Shown here piece after piece: positions 11,366 to 21,608 of a stretch of 64,000 nucleotides of DNA. The notes under the pieces were generated by a model, which was not told the origin of the DNA, did not search any database, and saw only the letters and a program-made list of their open reading frames with translations. The DNA is from Ulota crispa. Taxonomy: Eukaryota; Streptophyta; Bryopsida; Orthotrichales; Orthotrichaceae. Made by a program: the position numbers and the translations under genes. Position 1 is the stretch's first letter. Each line of letters starts with the position of its first letter. The DNA lies in the NCBI GenBank assembly GCA_963920765.1, contig OY987246.1, positions 4,094,501 to 4,158,500 on the forward strand, written 5' to 3'.

Positions 11366-12338
11366 TTAAATTGAATTTTTTTGAGTTGTTATGAATCAAC
11401 TACAATTTATCAAAGCAAAAAGTGCATATGTAGCTATTCTTGATCATAAGCTACAGCATCCATGGTTCAAAAGTGGCTTGTAAATGGAGCACATGAGTTC
11501 AAAAACCAATCACCACAAAGCTAAGGATGCTCAACTAAGTTGTTTAAAGAGTGCAAGCACCCATTCCATATTTTGATACTCAATATATGATTGAAAATAA
11601 GTTTTTCTTTATTTTAGTATAACATGTATTTATGTTTTACTGAAGGGCAAATCTCAACACAATTATGACCAATAAATACACTCAATAGTGACTCATGTCA
11701 CTCTATTAAATTCTTAGAACCGTGCATACACAAGTACAATTTTTGAATGTAGAGAATGTGACCCATTTAAGAAGCTATATGCACTGCTTTTGAAACCCCT
11801 ACAATGGCGGTTCAAAATGCCTCCACTGTTTATGAGCCTCCTACCTTACCTCGTAAGATGAAGCGTTTTTCAAATAGATGATTATTTTGCCTAATTCCGT
11901 TTAGCTTCTAAGCCAATGAACAAAAGTGAAATATCATTCTCTAAGGTGCTCTAACAATATACAATGGACAATCTAAATAACTGGAGTAGGGCGTTCTCTA
12001 TTTCAACAATACAGAAAAGTTCTCCGTTCACTTCTATCACATGCTATTCCTACGTTCGCTGAGGTACACTCGAAGCTCACGTGGAAATTATTTTTCTAGC
12101 ACCAACAAAAGAGAAAAAGAGAGCCCTCTGCAAAAATGCAATAAAACTTCCCTTTCTTGCAGAAGATAAGTGATGCAGCGACTTACATCCATAAATATAT
12201 GGATGGGGCATGCAGAATACGCATGGAGAGTGCAAAATGGAGAGTGCAAAATATGGATGGGTATCGTAGAACCTGAATGGAGCATACAGAATATGGATGA
12301 ATGCAGCATATTTACCCAAAATGTAGGAACACAATTAA
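11366..12338. other. Anonymous AT-rich intergenic DNA
   Basis: No gene, RNA or element recognised. Near 12190-12300 there are loose repeats of 'gagagtgcaaaatggag' type. Short open frames here overlap on both strands and show no family signature. Confidence 0.4.
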
Positions 12339-12771
12339 CTCCTAAAGGACCACTTGTCCTTACGGGAACAAATGGGATTTTGGGCATGTACTTATGGTTA
12401 AACTACTTTGTGTAATTTTTTGAAACTTTTATGGAAGATGGGGAATTCAAAAATTTGAATGGTATCTAGTTTATTCCTCATTTTGATGTTTATTGAAGAA
12501 GTTAAAAATGAATTTATGTGAATTTTTGTTTTTTTAAAAATAATAATTTGAGATTAGTTCCTTAGACTTATGATATGTGGGAAGCTTTGAATCATTCAAT
12601 TCTAATTGATGAGATAAAAGTTATGAGAAGTTTTAGTTTGCGGGTGGGTGTGGAAAATCTCAAAACTATGCCTAAACGCAAACTAAAACTTCTCATAACT
12701 TTCATCTCATCAATTAGAATTGAATGATTCAAAGCTTCCTACATATACGTAAGTTTAAAGAACTAATCTCA

Positions 12772-12811
<40 letters not shown>

Positions 12812-13029
12812 ACAAAGCTTTTGGGCTGCCCGCTAAACAAAAATTCTCATAAATTTATTTTTAACTTCTTCAATAAATGTCAGAATGAGGAATAAATTAG
12901 ATGCCCACCCAAATCTTTGAATTCCCCATTTTCCATAAAAGTTTCAAAAAATTACACAAAGTAGTTTAGTCATAAGTACATGCCCAAAATCCCATTTGTC
13001 CCCCATAGGAACAAGTGATCCTTTATGAG
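12339..13029. mobile_element. Large foldback element between TTAA sites, ~690 bp
   Basis: Almost the whole element is an inverted repeat centred near 12655. The left arm starts CTCCTAAAGGACCACTTGTC; the right arm ends with its near complement CCTTTATGAG; each is bordered by TTAA (12335-12338, 13030-13033). A run of 33 A interrupts the right arm at 12777-12809. The ends differ from the CCC...GGG consensus, so membership in the TTAA family is probable rather than certain. Confidence 0.55.
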
Positions 13030-13879
13030 TTAAAGGTTAAGCAATATTAAGCACTCTTAATTGCAAAAGTATTCTCCAGTTGTTTCTTTCAAAAAAGATG
13101 GTTTTTGAATAAATACTCAAAATGTTTGCAAAGACGTAGAAAACCAAGCCAGCAAAACAGTACTCTTAACCACATTTTTCATTACAAAATACATGGACTT
13201 AGGGGCACCTATAAGGATTAAGATAGGATGCTGACTTGCTGAGATATAATGTGCAAGGATTGCTTTTGCTCAAAGGAATTTTCTAAATGAAAGTGCTCAT
13301 ATTAATACTTCTAACTCTTCAAAGTGAGTATTTGAAAGTAGATATACTATGGATCTAAAGGGAAATTGTCAAAATTTTCAATAATTGACAAAGTTGCAAT
13401 TAAACTAACTTCTTATTCAATGCTGTTAATTGAGAAGAAGTCATTCTACAATTTTGTACAGTACATGCTTTTGCAATTATGTGAGTCATAAGCTTGTAAC
13501 GACATGAACAGTGCAATATATGCAAATGGAATCATGCATTTGTACTTCATCATTTTCAACAATATGTCACACTCAAAGTATTGCAACCCTAATTTTAACA
13601 CACACAAATTCAAGGCATGAATTACAAGTTAGATTGCATAGAATTTAGTATTAAGCTCTTAAATGATTTGGAATTTTTGTATCATGCTAATGGGTGATAA
13701 CTTCATGAACCACTGATAACCTTTAGAATATCAAGATTTTATTTAAAGTCAAGAAGGTTTGAATATCAACCTATTGGCTTTGGGACTATTATTCCAAGTT
13801 GCAAAGAAAGGCCAAAAAAAGTTGATCCTCACATAGTATTTAAGTATTTATGTATTCCTTTCTGCACCAGAAGGTTTAG
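13030..13879. other. Anonymous AT-rich intergenic DNA
   Basis: I see no coding signature, repeat array or element ends in this stretch. Confidence 0.4.
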
Positions 13880-14105
13880 CCCTTAAACGTCAGGGGGGCA
13901 TAGTAGATACGTTGCCGTATATCTGGCATTTGCTACCAATAAGAAATTTTAACTTAGGATCTCAAATAGCTCACTAGAACCACGTTTATCTATATTCCAA
14001 CTTCTTTGTTGATCTCAAATATAGTAGAGGTGTGGATTCATTCCAAATACAAGAAAAATACCTTGTATTGTATTGGTTGCAAAGGGCCATTCTGAAGTTT
14101 AAGGG
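13880..14105. mobile_element. TTAA-flanked MITE, 226 bp, subfamily A
   Basis: Starts CCCTTAAACGTCAGGGGGG and ends AGTTTAAGGG. The right flank is TTAA; the left is TTAG, probably a point change. Its interior is the reverse complement of the copies at 29622 and 37431, sharing 'cttctttgttgatctca' and 'attggttgcaaagggcc'. Confidence 0.75.
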
Positions 14106-14525
14106 TTAAAAGTAGGAGCAAAGTTTCATTTAGGGGTAAAAGACAATTAATCATGATTAAGTTGCATAAAATCATGCCTTGTTAAGGAAGACATGGTTTG
14201 AATATTAATCAAATTTACTTTTGACTTAGAATAAAAAGTAGAATAAAAGAAAACCAACATTTCACAACCTACAATGTGTTCCTCCTATAGGTATAGTGCA
14301 TAACCAACAACTTGGCCAAACAAGAAATACAAAGGCACAACACATATATTCATTAGGTCAAAAGTGATTCCACCACCAAGCGGGATAAACCCTAAGCTTC
14401 ATCTTGGTGGACTCAAATTTTTGATAACTTTTTTTTTTGACAAAGCCTAAGGTTAACCACTTGAATTGGGAGTTGTTGGTTATAAGTGTCATGCAATGTA
14501 GTACCCACCAAAAATTTCCATTTAA
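14106..14525. other. Spacer between two TTAA elements
   Basis: AT-rich, no recognisable gene or element. Confidence 0.35.
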
Positions 14526-15090
14526 CCCCTAAACATTCAGAAGGACATTTTTGTCCTTTGCCTCTAAAATAAATTATGTATGACAGAGAAAAGCAAATTT
14601 TCATTTGATTTTTTTTTCAAAAGTAATCATAAACACATGCTCCATCATGGAAGGCAAAAAAAAACTTCATCAAATACACTCATATTTTTAAATATTCCAA
14701 ATTGTGAGAAGACTCATACTACCCTTCTCGCAATTTTTGTGAGGTCAGCCTGTATTGTTCACTTTGGCAACTTTTGGAAACAATATTAGGGGGTTTCATA
14801 TATCTCAAAACAATGGTGAACAGATGGTATGGTAGACAAATTTTTGTTCACCAATAAATATGCTATGACGACCTCCAAGAGTTTGTCATGGCTCGTTCAC
14901 ATAGTGACTTGTGTAGGTTTTTCACTAATCTTATTCACGTGAACAGTTTTGGTGCAAAATGCCATAATTGAACCCCCCTATTATAAAAGTTGGGCACTTG
15001 TTACACCAATCATAGTATTGAAATCCTTGAAAAACACAGTAGAAGTCACTATAGCAGGCTAGTAGCGGGGACTAGCCCAACGTTTAAGGG
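14526..15090. mobile_element. TTAA-flanked MITE, 565 bp, subfamily B with a nested insertion
   Basis: Starts CCCCTAAACATTCAGAAGG and ends CAACGTTTAAGGG between TTAA sites. It aligns along its length with 31102-31460 (shared 'gatcataaacacatg'-like and 'tccatcatggaagg' blocks), except for about 190 bp inserted at 14789-14978. Confidence 0.75.
14789..14978. mobile_element. Nested unclassified MITE, 190 bp
   Basis: Ends GGGGGTTTCA and TTGAACCCCCC are imperfect inverted repeats, with TATTA directly outside each end. The related element at 31102 has one ATTTTA-like site at this position and no insert, supporting a 5-bp target duplication. The superfamily is not clear from a 5-bp duplication with these ends. 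Confidence 0.55.
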
Positions 15091-15224
15091 TTAAAACATA
15101 AACCACTCAAAAGAAGCTAAAAGATATAACAATGATTTTTAAACCTTTTGTTTTTTTCATTAATATATGGACCAATGATGGAATGGCAGAAACAAAAATT
15201 ATGGTGAAACCACATATTTGACAT

Positions 15225-15635
15225 GGGAATTGATATGCGTACCACACCTTCTTGACTATCCCACCACACCCCGGGGTAAATTTTAGATTTCTACCATCAA
15301 AAAGCTGAATTTGAGAATTTGGAATTCATATTTGGACTCAAAGACCGTAGTTTTGTCTAGAATCACAAAAAAAGTTCTAATTGAACAACACCCAATGAAA
15401 AAGCTTATCTTTTTTATAAACAAAAGTAAAAGCTATACTTTTGCCCCAAGCTAAGCTTTTTTATTGGATGTTGTTCAATTACAACATTTTTTTATGGTTC
15501 TAGACAAAATCTAGGTTTCTAGTTTCAAATCTAAATTTCAAATTCTCAAATTCAGCTTTTTGATGGTAGAAATCTAAAATTTACCCCGGGGTGTGGTGGG
15601 ATAGTCAAGAAGGTGTGGTACGCATATCAATTCCC
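15225..15635. mobile_element. Mutator-like foldback element, 411 bp
   Basis: Near-perfect inverted repeat over almost its full length; arms start GGGAATTGATATGCGTACCA and the complement closes the right end. A perfect 9-bp direct repeat ATTTGACAT lies at 15216-15224 and 15636-15644. A 9-bp duplication with long inverted arms fits the Mutator superfamily. It lies just upstream of the leader of the 236-aa gene. Confidence 0.8.
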
Positions 15636-15864
15636 ATTTGACATTCATGTATATTTTGGATTAAAATCAGAGTATCGCTTGTATGTTATAGTATTTTCAT
15701 CTAATTTTTTGAGCACTTCCCTAAAATTAGGTCAAACACTACCGTCCTTCACATGTTTAATATATCTTTCCGCCATAGCCAGCTCCTCTCCGCCATAACC
15801 ATATCCAGCTCGATTGCATCCACATTGCAAGCTCCTCTACATTCGATGATCTGAATGTCTACCG

Positions 15865-17156
15865 ATGTGGATCGGTTCAAGTGCTGTGTGCGCCTACGCG
15901 CCGTTGCGGGAGTTCTTCATTGATCAGTATCGCGAGGTAATTCTCGAAAATCAAACCGACTCTTTTTTGCATTGAGCTGGGATCCTACTCTTGATATTAT
16001 CAAATTCCATTCAATTCGTGGTAAAATTTGATAGGAAAATACAACGCTCAGAAGTATGCATTTTTTAAACACTGAATGCAAAATCTGTGAAGGTTTAAAG
16101 ATTTATTGATAGATGACCTAATACAAATTCAAGATACATTATTCAATTGTTGTATATTCTTATAATCAACAATTACCTTTTGTGGAAGATGTTTGGATGC
16201 CGAATTTAGGTTTTTCTATCTTAATTCAGGCTCTTGCTTGCGATGCGATTGGATTGTCGCCGTTAAACTCATATGCGAATTAGGGTTGGTTCACACTTGG
16301 TATTAGGAGGGGTATTAGCAATATGAATGCAGTCTAAATGCATCTAATTTTCCTTTTCTACTACCTCTCTTAAGATCAAGTGTGAACATACCTTCACTAG
16401 CCCCTGATTGTGTGTGTGAAAATTAAGGTAGAAGCACCCAAAAGCAACATTTACCTCAAATGTGATAATTTGGAGGGGTCTTTTGAGAATGTAATGACAT
16501 GTGCTTGTTAGGAAATGGGTACATAAACAAGCAAAAAATTGTTTTTGGAATTTTTTGAGATTGTATGAATAAAGTATGAAGTGTTGAAGGTAACTCCCTA
16601 GATTTATCTATTGTGGACACTAGACCCTTGAAAAATCAACAACAAAAAGATTGTGTCATGACAACAAAAGATCATGTCACACCCAATCACAAACCACCAC
16701 TTACACAATTTCTGTTCCCTTATGTCAACTTGTGTATATGGTTTGGGTGCATGTGTGTCTTGTTTGGGTGCATGTGTGTCTTGTTTGGGTGCATGTGTGT
16801 CTTGTTTGGATGCATATGTGTCTTGTTTGGGTGCATGTGTGTCTTGTTTGGGTGCATGTGTGTCTTGTTTGGATGCATATGTGTCTTGTTTGGGTGCATG
16901 TGTGTCTTGTTTGAGTGCATGTGTGTCTGATTTGGATGCATATGTGTCTTGTTTGGGTGCAAGAGTGCTTACTTGTAGGTTTAATTTTAAATGTCACTAA
17001 ATGGCTAGTGTCGCTTATGGGTGCTTCTACCTTATTAGAACCTGCTGAATGTTCTTGTGTATTTTCTTAAGATTTGTTTCATAATTCCTTGCTCATATTC
17101 GTTTTTGTGCTCAGGAGGCCGAGGGGCGAGCTCTGGTAGCTATCCTCGGAAAATGA
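15865..17156 (+). CDS. Spliced 37-codon upstream ORF in the leader of the 236-aa gene
   Basis: ATG at 15865 opens 24 codons to a donor at 15936 (cgcgag|gtaatt). An intron to 17114 (tgtgctcag|gag) is phase 0, and 13 more codons reach TGA at 17154-17156, 25 bp before the main ATG. The peptide begins MWIGSSAVCAYAPLREFF and ends EGRALVAILGK. Codon choice in both exons is G/C-rich and coding-like. Two tiny out-of-frame ATGs lie just upstream (15846, 15855), and a 4-codon ORF follows the stop. It could be a conserved uORF, a bicistronic small protein, or chance. I do not recognise the peptide. Confidence 0.4.
16741..16965. repeat. 21-bp minisatellite, ~11 copies
   Basis: Unit ttgggtgcatgtgtgtcttg plus one base, about eleven copies, with a variant carrying ggatgcatatgtg at regular positions, suggesting higher-order (two-to-three unit) duplication. 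It lies in the leader intron of the 236-aa gene. Because 21 is a multiple of three, it creates spurious open frames on both strands. Confidence 0.9.
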
Positions 17157-17181
17157 GCTGTTCATGAAACCCTAAATCACT

Positions 17182-20050
17182 ATGGAAACAATGGCTGATG
17201 TCACATTTACTTCTGGCGATATGGCATCCATGGTGGCCAGTACCCGGGCGTGCAAGTTTGAGTTTGCCGAATTCTTTGTAAGCTGGCAAGGAGTTCTGAC
17301 GATTGCATACACCGGATTTCCAGATGCTCTTCTGGAGGCAAGAATCTGAACTTTAATATTCATTCAAATGGCAGTTTTCTGTGCATCTTGCAAAAAAATT
17401 AGCAGGTGCACACAAAATAAATCTAGGGAAAATTTCATGGATATCCCTGAAGTTTGCAATAATTTCATAGATACTCGTGCTTTTTCAGAAATATCACAAA
17501 TATCCTTGGACCAAAAAATTTAGGCATATGTTTTGTTAGGCATGTCACTTCCTTCTCCCTTCGTGCGCACACTGCTGCTTTCTTGTTATGTGTGCACAAA
17601 AAGGAAGAAGGGAAGTGGCATGCACAACAAAACAAACGCCTAATTTTTTTTGGTCCAACGATATTTGTGAAATTTCTGAAAAGCAGGGGTATCTATGAAA
17701 ATAACGCAAACTTCAGGGGTATCTCCATGGAATTTTCCCATAAATCTATGCTCATTTTTGAAGGTAATACAGTATCTCCGTTGCATCAAATTTTTAGCAA
17801 TAGGAGTGATGAAGATAACTGAAAAGTGTATATGGAGTTAAAGCACTCAATCTGTCATTGTGATAGTATTAGGTGCTATGAAACAGGATTTTCGTTAAAA
17901 CTAGACTGTGGCAGATCTTTCCTACGGGAAGGGCTCCGTATGGTCACAGTGATCATTTGATGGCCTGTCTATGTATGATGTTGTCCAAAAGCTCTTGAAA
18001 TTATTCAATCTTTCTGGAAACATTATTATGAGGAAAGTGTGGAAAACTACGTTTAGGCTTCCATGTATGGAGGAATTGTGGTCATACTTGGTTCATTACT
18101 TTGGAGGAGTTTTGACGCAGTTGTGTTTTTTGTCTGAAATTGTTGATCAGCTCAAAAGCCACATTGCAGATTTGTACCCGGGTTTAGTGCCAGAGTATGC
18201 TGGATCAAAGTGGCCCAAAACCAGCATTGGTTGCCTTCGTGACAACAAACGTCTGAGTAGACAAGATCTTGAGAGACTTCATAATATCTGCAGGTACCGC
18301 TCGTTTGATCTCACCACTAATTATCAAGGAAAAATGTCAAGCCTCGGGGTTTCTCGACTTGGCTCGGGTCTTACGAAGCTCAATTCATTCTCTCGTGTAT
18401 TTGGCAGTTGGGTGTTTAATAGCTGACTTATTAAATTAATCCTTCATTGCTTAAATTGGAAATAGAATGCTCACTTTTGAAGGTCTATATTAGAAACTTT
18501 CAATACACATTTCTATTGTTCAAAAAACGTACTCTCTCTGTCCCTCTAAAAACCTCCAAAAAGCTTCCTTGCGAAGGATTGGGCACCCAAATTCCATGCA
18601 AAAAGTACCATATTTGTGCATAGTTTGTGAATGCTACCAGCTACTCATTATTTTAATCTTTGTGCTAGTGACACATGCATTCTAGAATGAATATAGTACC
18701 TACAAAATGCGTGCAAAATCTCCAGTTTTGATGTTGCTGTTTGAACACCCAATTTCCATGCAAAAAGTACCATATTTTGTGCATGCTGCCTAACTCATTA
18801 TTGATGATTCAAAGATTAATAGCAACACTGGTACCGCCAGGCTTGCTAGGAGAGGAATGCTCCCTAACCCCTTAACTTGCTCCTATGAGATCATTGAACA
18901 TGGTACAAGGAGCTTTTTAATGAACATGGTACAAGGAGCCTTTTAGTGGTACAAGAAATCTGTCTGGTTTGGACGTTTTTGGAGGGACAGAGGGGGTATT
19001 GTTTTGAAAGAATGTCAACATGGACCTTTGAGCTTACTGTTGAATCTTTCTTGCAGCGAAGAGAATTCGAAGTTGATATCCACTGCCCCACCAGTTGAAG
19101 TGAAGGAACTTTCAATCGTTCTTTATGCCAACTGCTGCCTTGAACAGACACTCATGTCAACGGAGATTAGTCTCATCCTTCCAGTATCTACTAGAAAACC
19201 CAACAGCGACCATTGCGCTAGTGTACGAGCTGTTCTTGATGAATTCCGAAAGGAAAATCTTGACAACTATTACTTTAATGCTTCAAAGGATGGTACTTTT
19301 TCACTTACAAACTTTGAAGTTCTTTGCATTTTGATATTGTGTCTAGAACTTTGCAGATCAAAGTTGTCGCAATTTGCCTGACACACTATATCTCCCTATG
19401 CATTGTCAGTGCTTGTAGGTCCTCAATGGAAAATTTAAGCGTTTGTATTAACAAATGAGCGCTTTTATTAGGGAATTGATATATGCACACCGGGGGTTGA
19501 TATTTGCACACCCCCCTGAGATAAGTTTTAGATTTCTACCATCATAAATTCAGATTTGGACTTAGAGACCATGATTTAGACTAGAACCATAAAAAAAAAG
19601 TTGCAATTAAACAACATTCAATGAAAAAGTTTAGTTAAGGAGAAAAGTGTTACTTTTACTTTTATTTGTCAAAAAAGATAAGCTTTTTCATTGAGTGTTG
19701 TTGAATTGCAACTTTTTTTATGGTTCTAGACTAAATTATGGTCTCTTCAAATTCAACTTTATGATGGTAGAAATCTAAATTTAACCCAGGGGTGTGCAAG
19801 TATCAACCCCCGGTGTGCATATATCAATTCCCTTTTATTATTGTCTTATATTCTTGTGTATTCTTTCTTGACAGGCAATCGGTCGGCTCACTACAGAGTA
19901 TTCAAGACTGGAGTGACTCTTGTGCACTTTTTGACGACCATTCCTAGAGCTCTTATTAGTTTCAGGGAGCGCGTGGAAAAAGAGTTGCCGAACATGTATG
20001 ATTGGTTTTCTGATAATACCCTTCACATTACAGTGCGTGCTATTATGTAA
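17182..20050 (+). CDS. Uncharacterised conserved plant protein, 236 aa (2H-like motif)
   Basis: Four exons: 17182-17337, 18151-18293, 19057-19292, 19875-20050; all junctions keep frame. Intron 1 uses a GC donor (ctggag|gcaaga). Domain text I associate with a plant/algal family of unknown function: a hydrophobic GVLTIAYTGFPDALLELK segment (residues 37-54), then YPGL, GSKWPKT and GCLRD. The C-terminus has NRSAHYRVFKTG and LHITVRAIM. The LHITV motif resembles one H-x-T/S-x motif of 2H phosphoesterases (RNA ligase / cyclic phosphodiesterase type). I cannot see a second such motif, so enzyme function is not claimed. No signal peptide or clear membrane span. Introns 1, 2 and 3 each carry a MITE. 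The leader carries a 37-codon uORF. Confidence 0.7.
17426..17739. mobile_element. Mutator-like MITE, 314 bp
   Basis: Ends GGGAAAATTTCATGGATA and its imperfect complement GGAATTTTCCC; a perfect 9-bp direct repeat ATAAATCTA at 17417-17425 and 17740-17748. Inverted similarity extends over 100 bp in from each end. In intron 1 of the 236-aa gene. Confidence 0.85.
18532..18996. mobile_element. Stowaway-like MITE, 465 bp
   Basis: Ends CTCTCTCTGTCCCTCTAAAA and the complement of GGAGGGACAGAGGGGG, flanked by TA (18530-18531, 18997-18998). The interior holds a duplicated block (ccatgcaaaaagtacca at about 18595 and 18757), shared in reverse with the copy at 23488. In intron 2 of the 236-aa gene. Confidence 0.8.
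19471..19832. mobile_element. Mutator-like foldback element, 362 bp
   Basis: Arms start GGGAATTGATATATGCACAC and are near-complementary over most of their length. Related to 15225-15635 (shared 'tagatttctaccatca' and 'aaaaagataagcttttt'-like core). Direct repeat TTTTATTA, or CTTTTATTA if the last C is counted as target, on both sides. In intron 3 of the 236-aa gene. Confidence 0.75.
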
Positions 20051-20658
20051 CTTTTACTCTAGTAGATGCAATACCAGCAAGCAATAGAAGCAAACTATGA
20101 ATGAATAGGTTTCGTTGAATGGATTCCAGAAGGAAGTGGTTTCCACCAGTTTTTCACCGGTTTTAACTAAAGCAGTACCGCAGTTTTTGAAGTACGCTTC
20201 ATTCTCAATCTCCACTAGTATTGTACAGGTGTAAATGATCATTGTTATACCGTAGGTATATTTTGAAGCAGACTAAATCAGTATATCTAAGGTTGTTTTA
20301 ACGCAGCAAGAGAAGTTGTAAAAAAAATTCAGAAATTTGATCAAATTAATAAATTTTTCATAAATTTATTCATTTGTTATGCAAAATATATCATTTTTTT
20401 GAGCATGCTGCGCTCTACTTTGGAATCCAATTTCCACAACGTCTTAGTAGTACAGTTGTATGACCTCCAGCATGTTCCTATTTTGCACCTCCTGAGACAT
20501 TACTTCACCTCTGATTGAAAATTGTGGTGGGTGTGAGTAGTTCGTCCTAAAGGTCACAAAGGTCACAGGTCCTCTCTGTTTTTGGAGATTTATAAAGGTC
20601 CGTTATATAATGTAACAAGGAGGAACACTTTGGAGTTGATATTTGAATAAGAGTTCTA
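20051..20658. other. 3' flank of the 236-aa gene
   Basis: Presumed 3' untranslated and intergenic DNA. No further exon, element or RNA gene recognised. Confidence 0.4.
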
Positions 20659-20934
20659 CACTAATATTGTGTTTAGGTTGCCTTACCATGGAAAGTTATC
20701 TCAGTACTCATTGCTTGGCCTCTTGTAAGTGCATGCAACTCTATAGATACTAGGACGTTACATGATTTAGGACTTGGACGCTACTAGTTTGTTTTACCAT
20801 AGCTTTGTTGTTGTGGCTAAGCTGTTTAAAACTTGTTTATTGCAATAATTAAATTACTATAATACCAATAAGTATTTATGTAGTGTAAAATATCAAGGAA
20901 TTAGTGTGGGGCAACCTAAACACAATATTTAGTG
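20659..20934. mobile_element. TA-flanked MITE with CACTA-like ends, 276 bp
   Basis: Starts CACTAATATTGTGTTTAGG and ends with the complement (ACACAATATTTAGTG), with TA outside both ends. Two more copies are at 33270 and 61399. Shared interior text: 'tactcattgcttggcc', 'gtgtggggcaacctaaa'. The TA flanks favour Tc1/mariner-like mobilisation over true CACTA. Confidence 0.7.
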
Positions 20935-21001
20935 TAGGTTTTGAACTTAAGATTCTATTCACATGTGCTGTGTCTACCAATGCTATCACTAATATATCAA
21001 A

Positions 21002-21317
21002 GGGGAAAGTTCATGGATACCCCTGAAGTTTGCAATAATTTCATAGATACCTCTTGCTTTTTCAGAAATTTCACAAATACCCCAAGACCAAAATTCTCAA
21101 AGTATTTTTTTTTGTTATGCATGCCACAACCCTTCTTCCTTTGTGCGCACGCATAACGAGAAAGAAGTAGTGTGCACACAAAGGGAGAAGAGAAGTGGCA
21201 TGCATAACAAAACAAACGCCTAATTTTTTTGGTCCAAGGGTATCTATGAAATCTCTGAAAAAGCAAGGGTATCTACAAAATTATTGCAAACTTCAGGGGT
21301 ATCCATGAAATTTTCCC
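21002..21317. mobile_element. Mutator-like MITE, 316 bp
   Basis: Same family as 17426 and 38216; ends GGGGAAAGTTCATGG and the complement of CATGAAATTTTCCC. Flanking 9-mers TATATCAAA / TATATCAAT differ at one base. It ends about 290 bp upstream of the ICME start codon, so it may contribute promoter sequence. Confidence 0.8.
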
Positions 21318-21608
21318 TATATCAATTTGGAAGTTATATAGCCACTTGAGCTAATTTTGAAAATCGCATATAGAGTTACTAGTCAGGATATAATGCTGTA
21401 CCACGTGTCAGCTCCTGGCATGTCCTGCACTTCCCTCATCCGCTCCAGGCACAACCCCCAAGCCTTCTCTACAGGGGTCCTCTCATTCTTCACCACCCAC
21501 TTCACAAGACAACAACACCGGGTCTGTTCCAGTGCAGCATGATCAAACACGTCGAAGGTTTAGTAATTAGTACTGCTCACGACCTTCGGAGGGGAAATTA
21601 GCAAAGCC

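Noticed and set aside
12777-12809. Poly-A run as a retrogene or SINE tail
   Set aside because: It lies inside one arm of a palindrome, with matching arm sequence on both sides and no target duplication next to it.
16741-16965. CRISPR-like array
   Set aside because: Head-to-tail minisatellite without unique spacers, in a eukaryotic intron.
16613-17000. Several overlapping repetitive ORFs on both strands
   Set aside because: They are produced by a 21-bp minisatellite whose period is a multiple of three; no start context, splice link or family.
20659-20934. True CACTA-superfamily MITE
   Set aside because: Tips resemble CACTA but flanks show TA rather than a 3-bp duplication, so I left the superfamily open.
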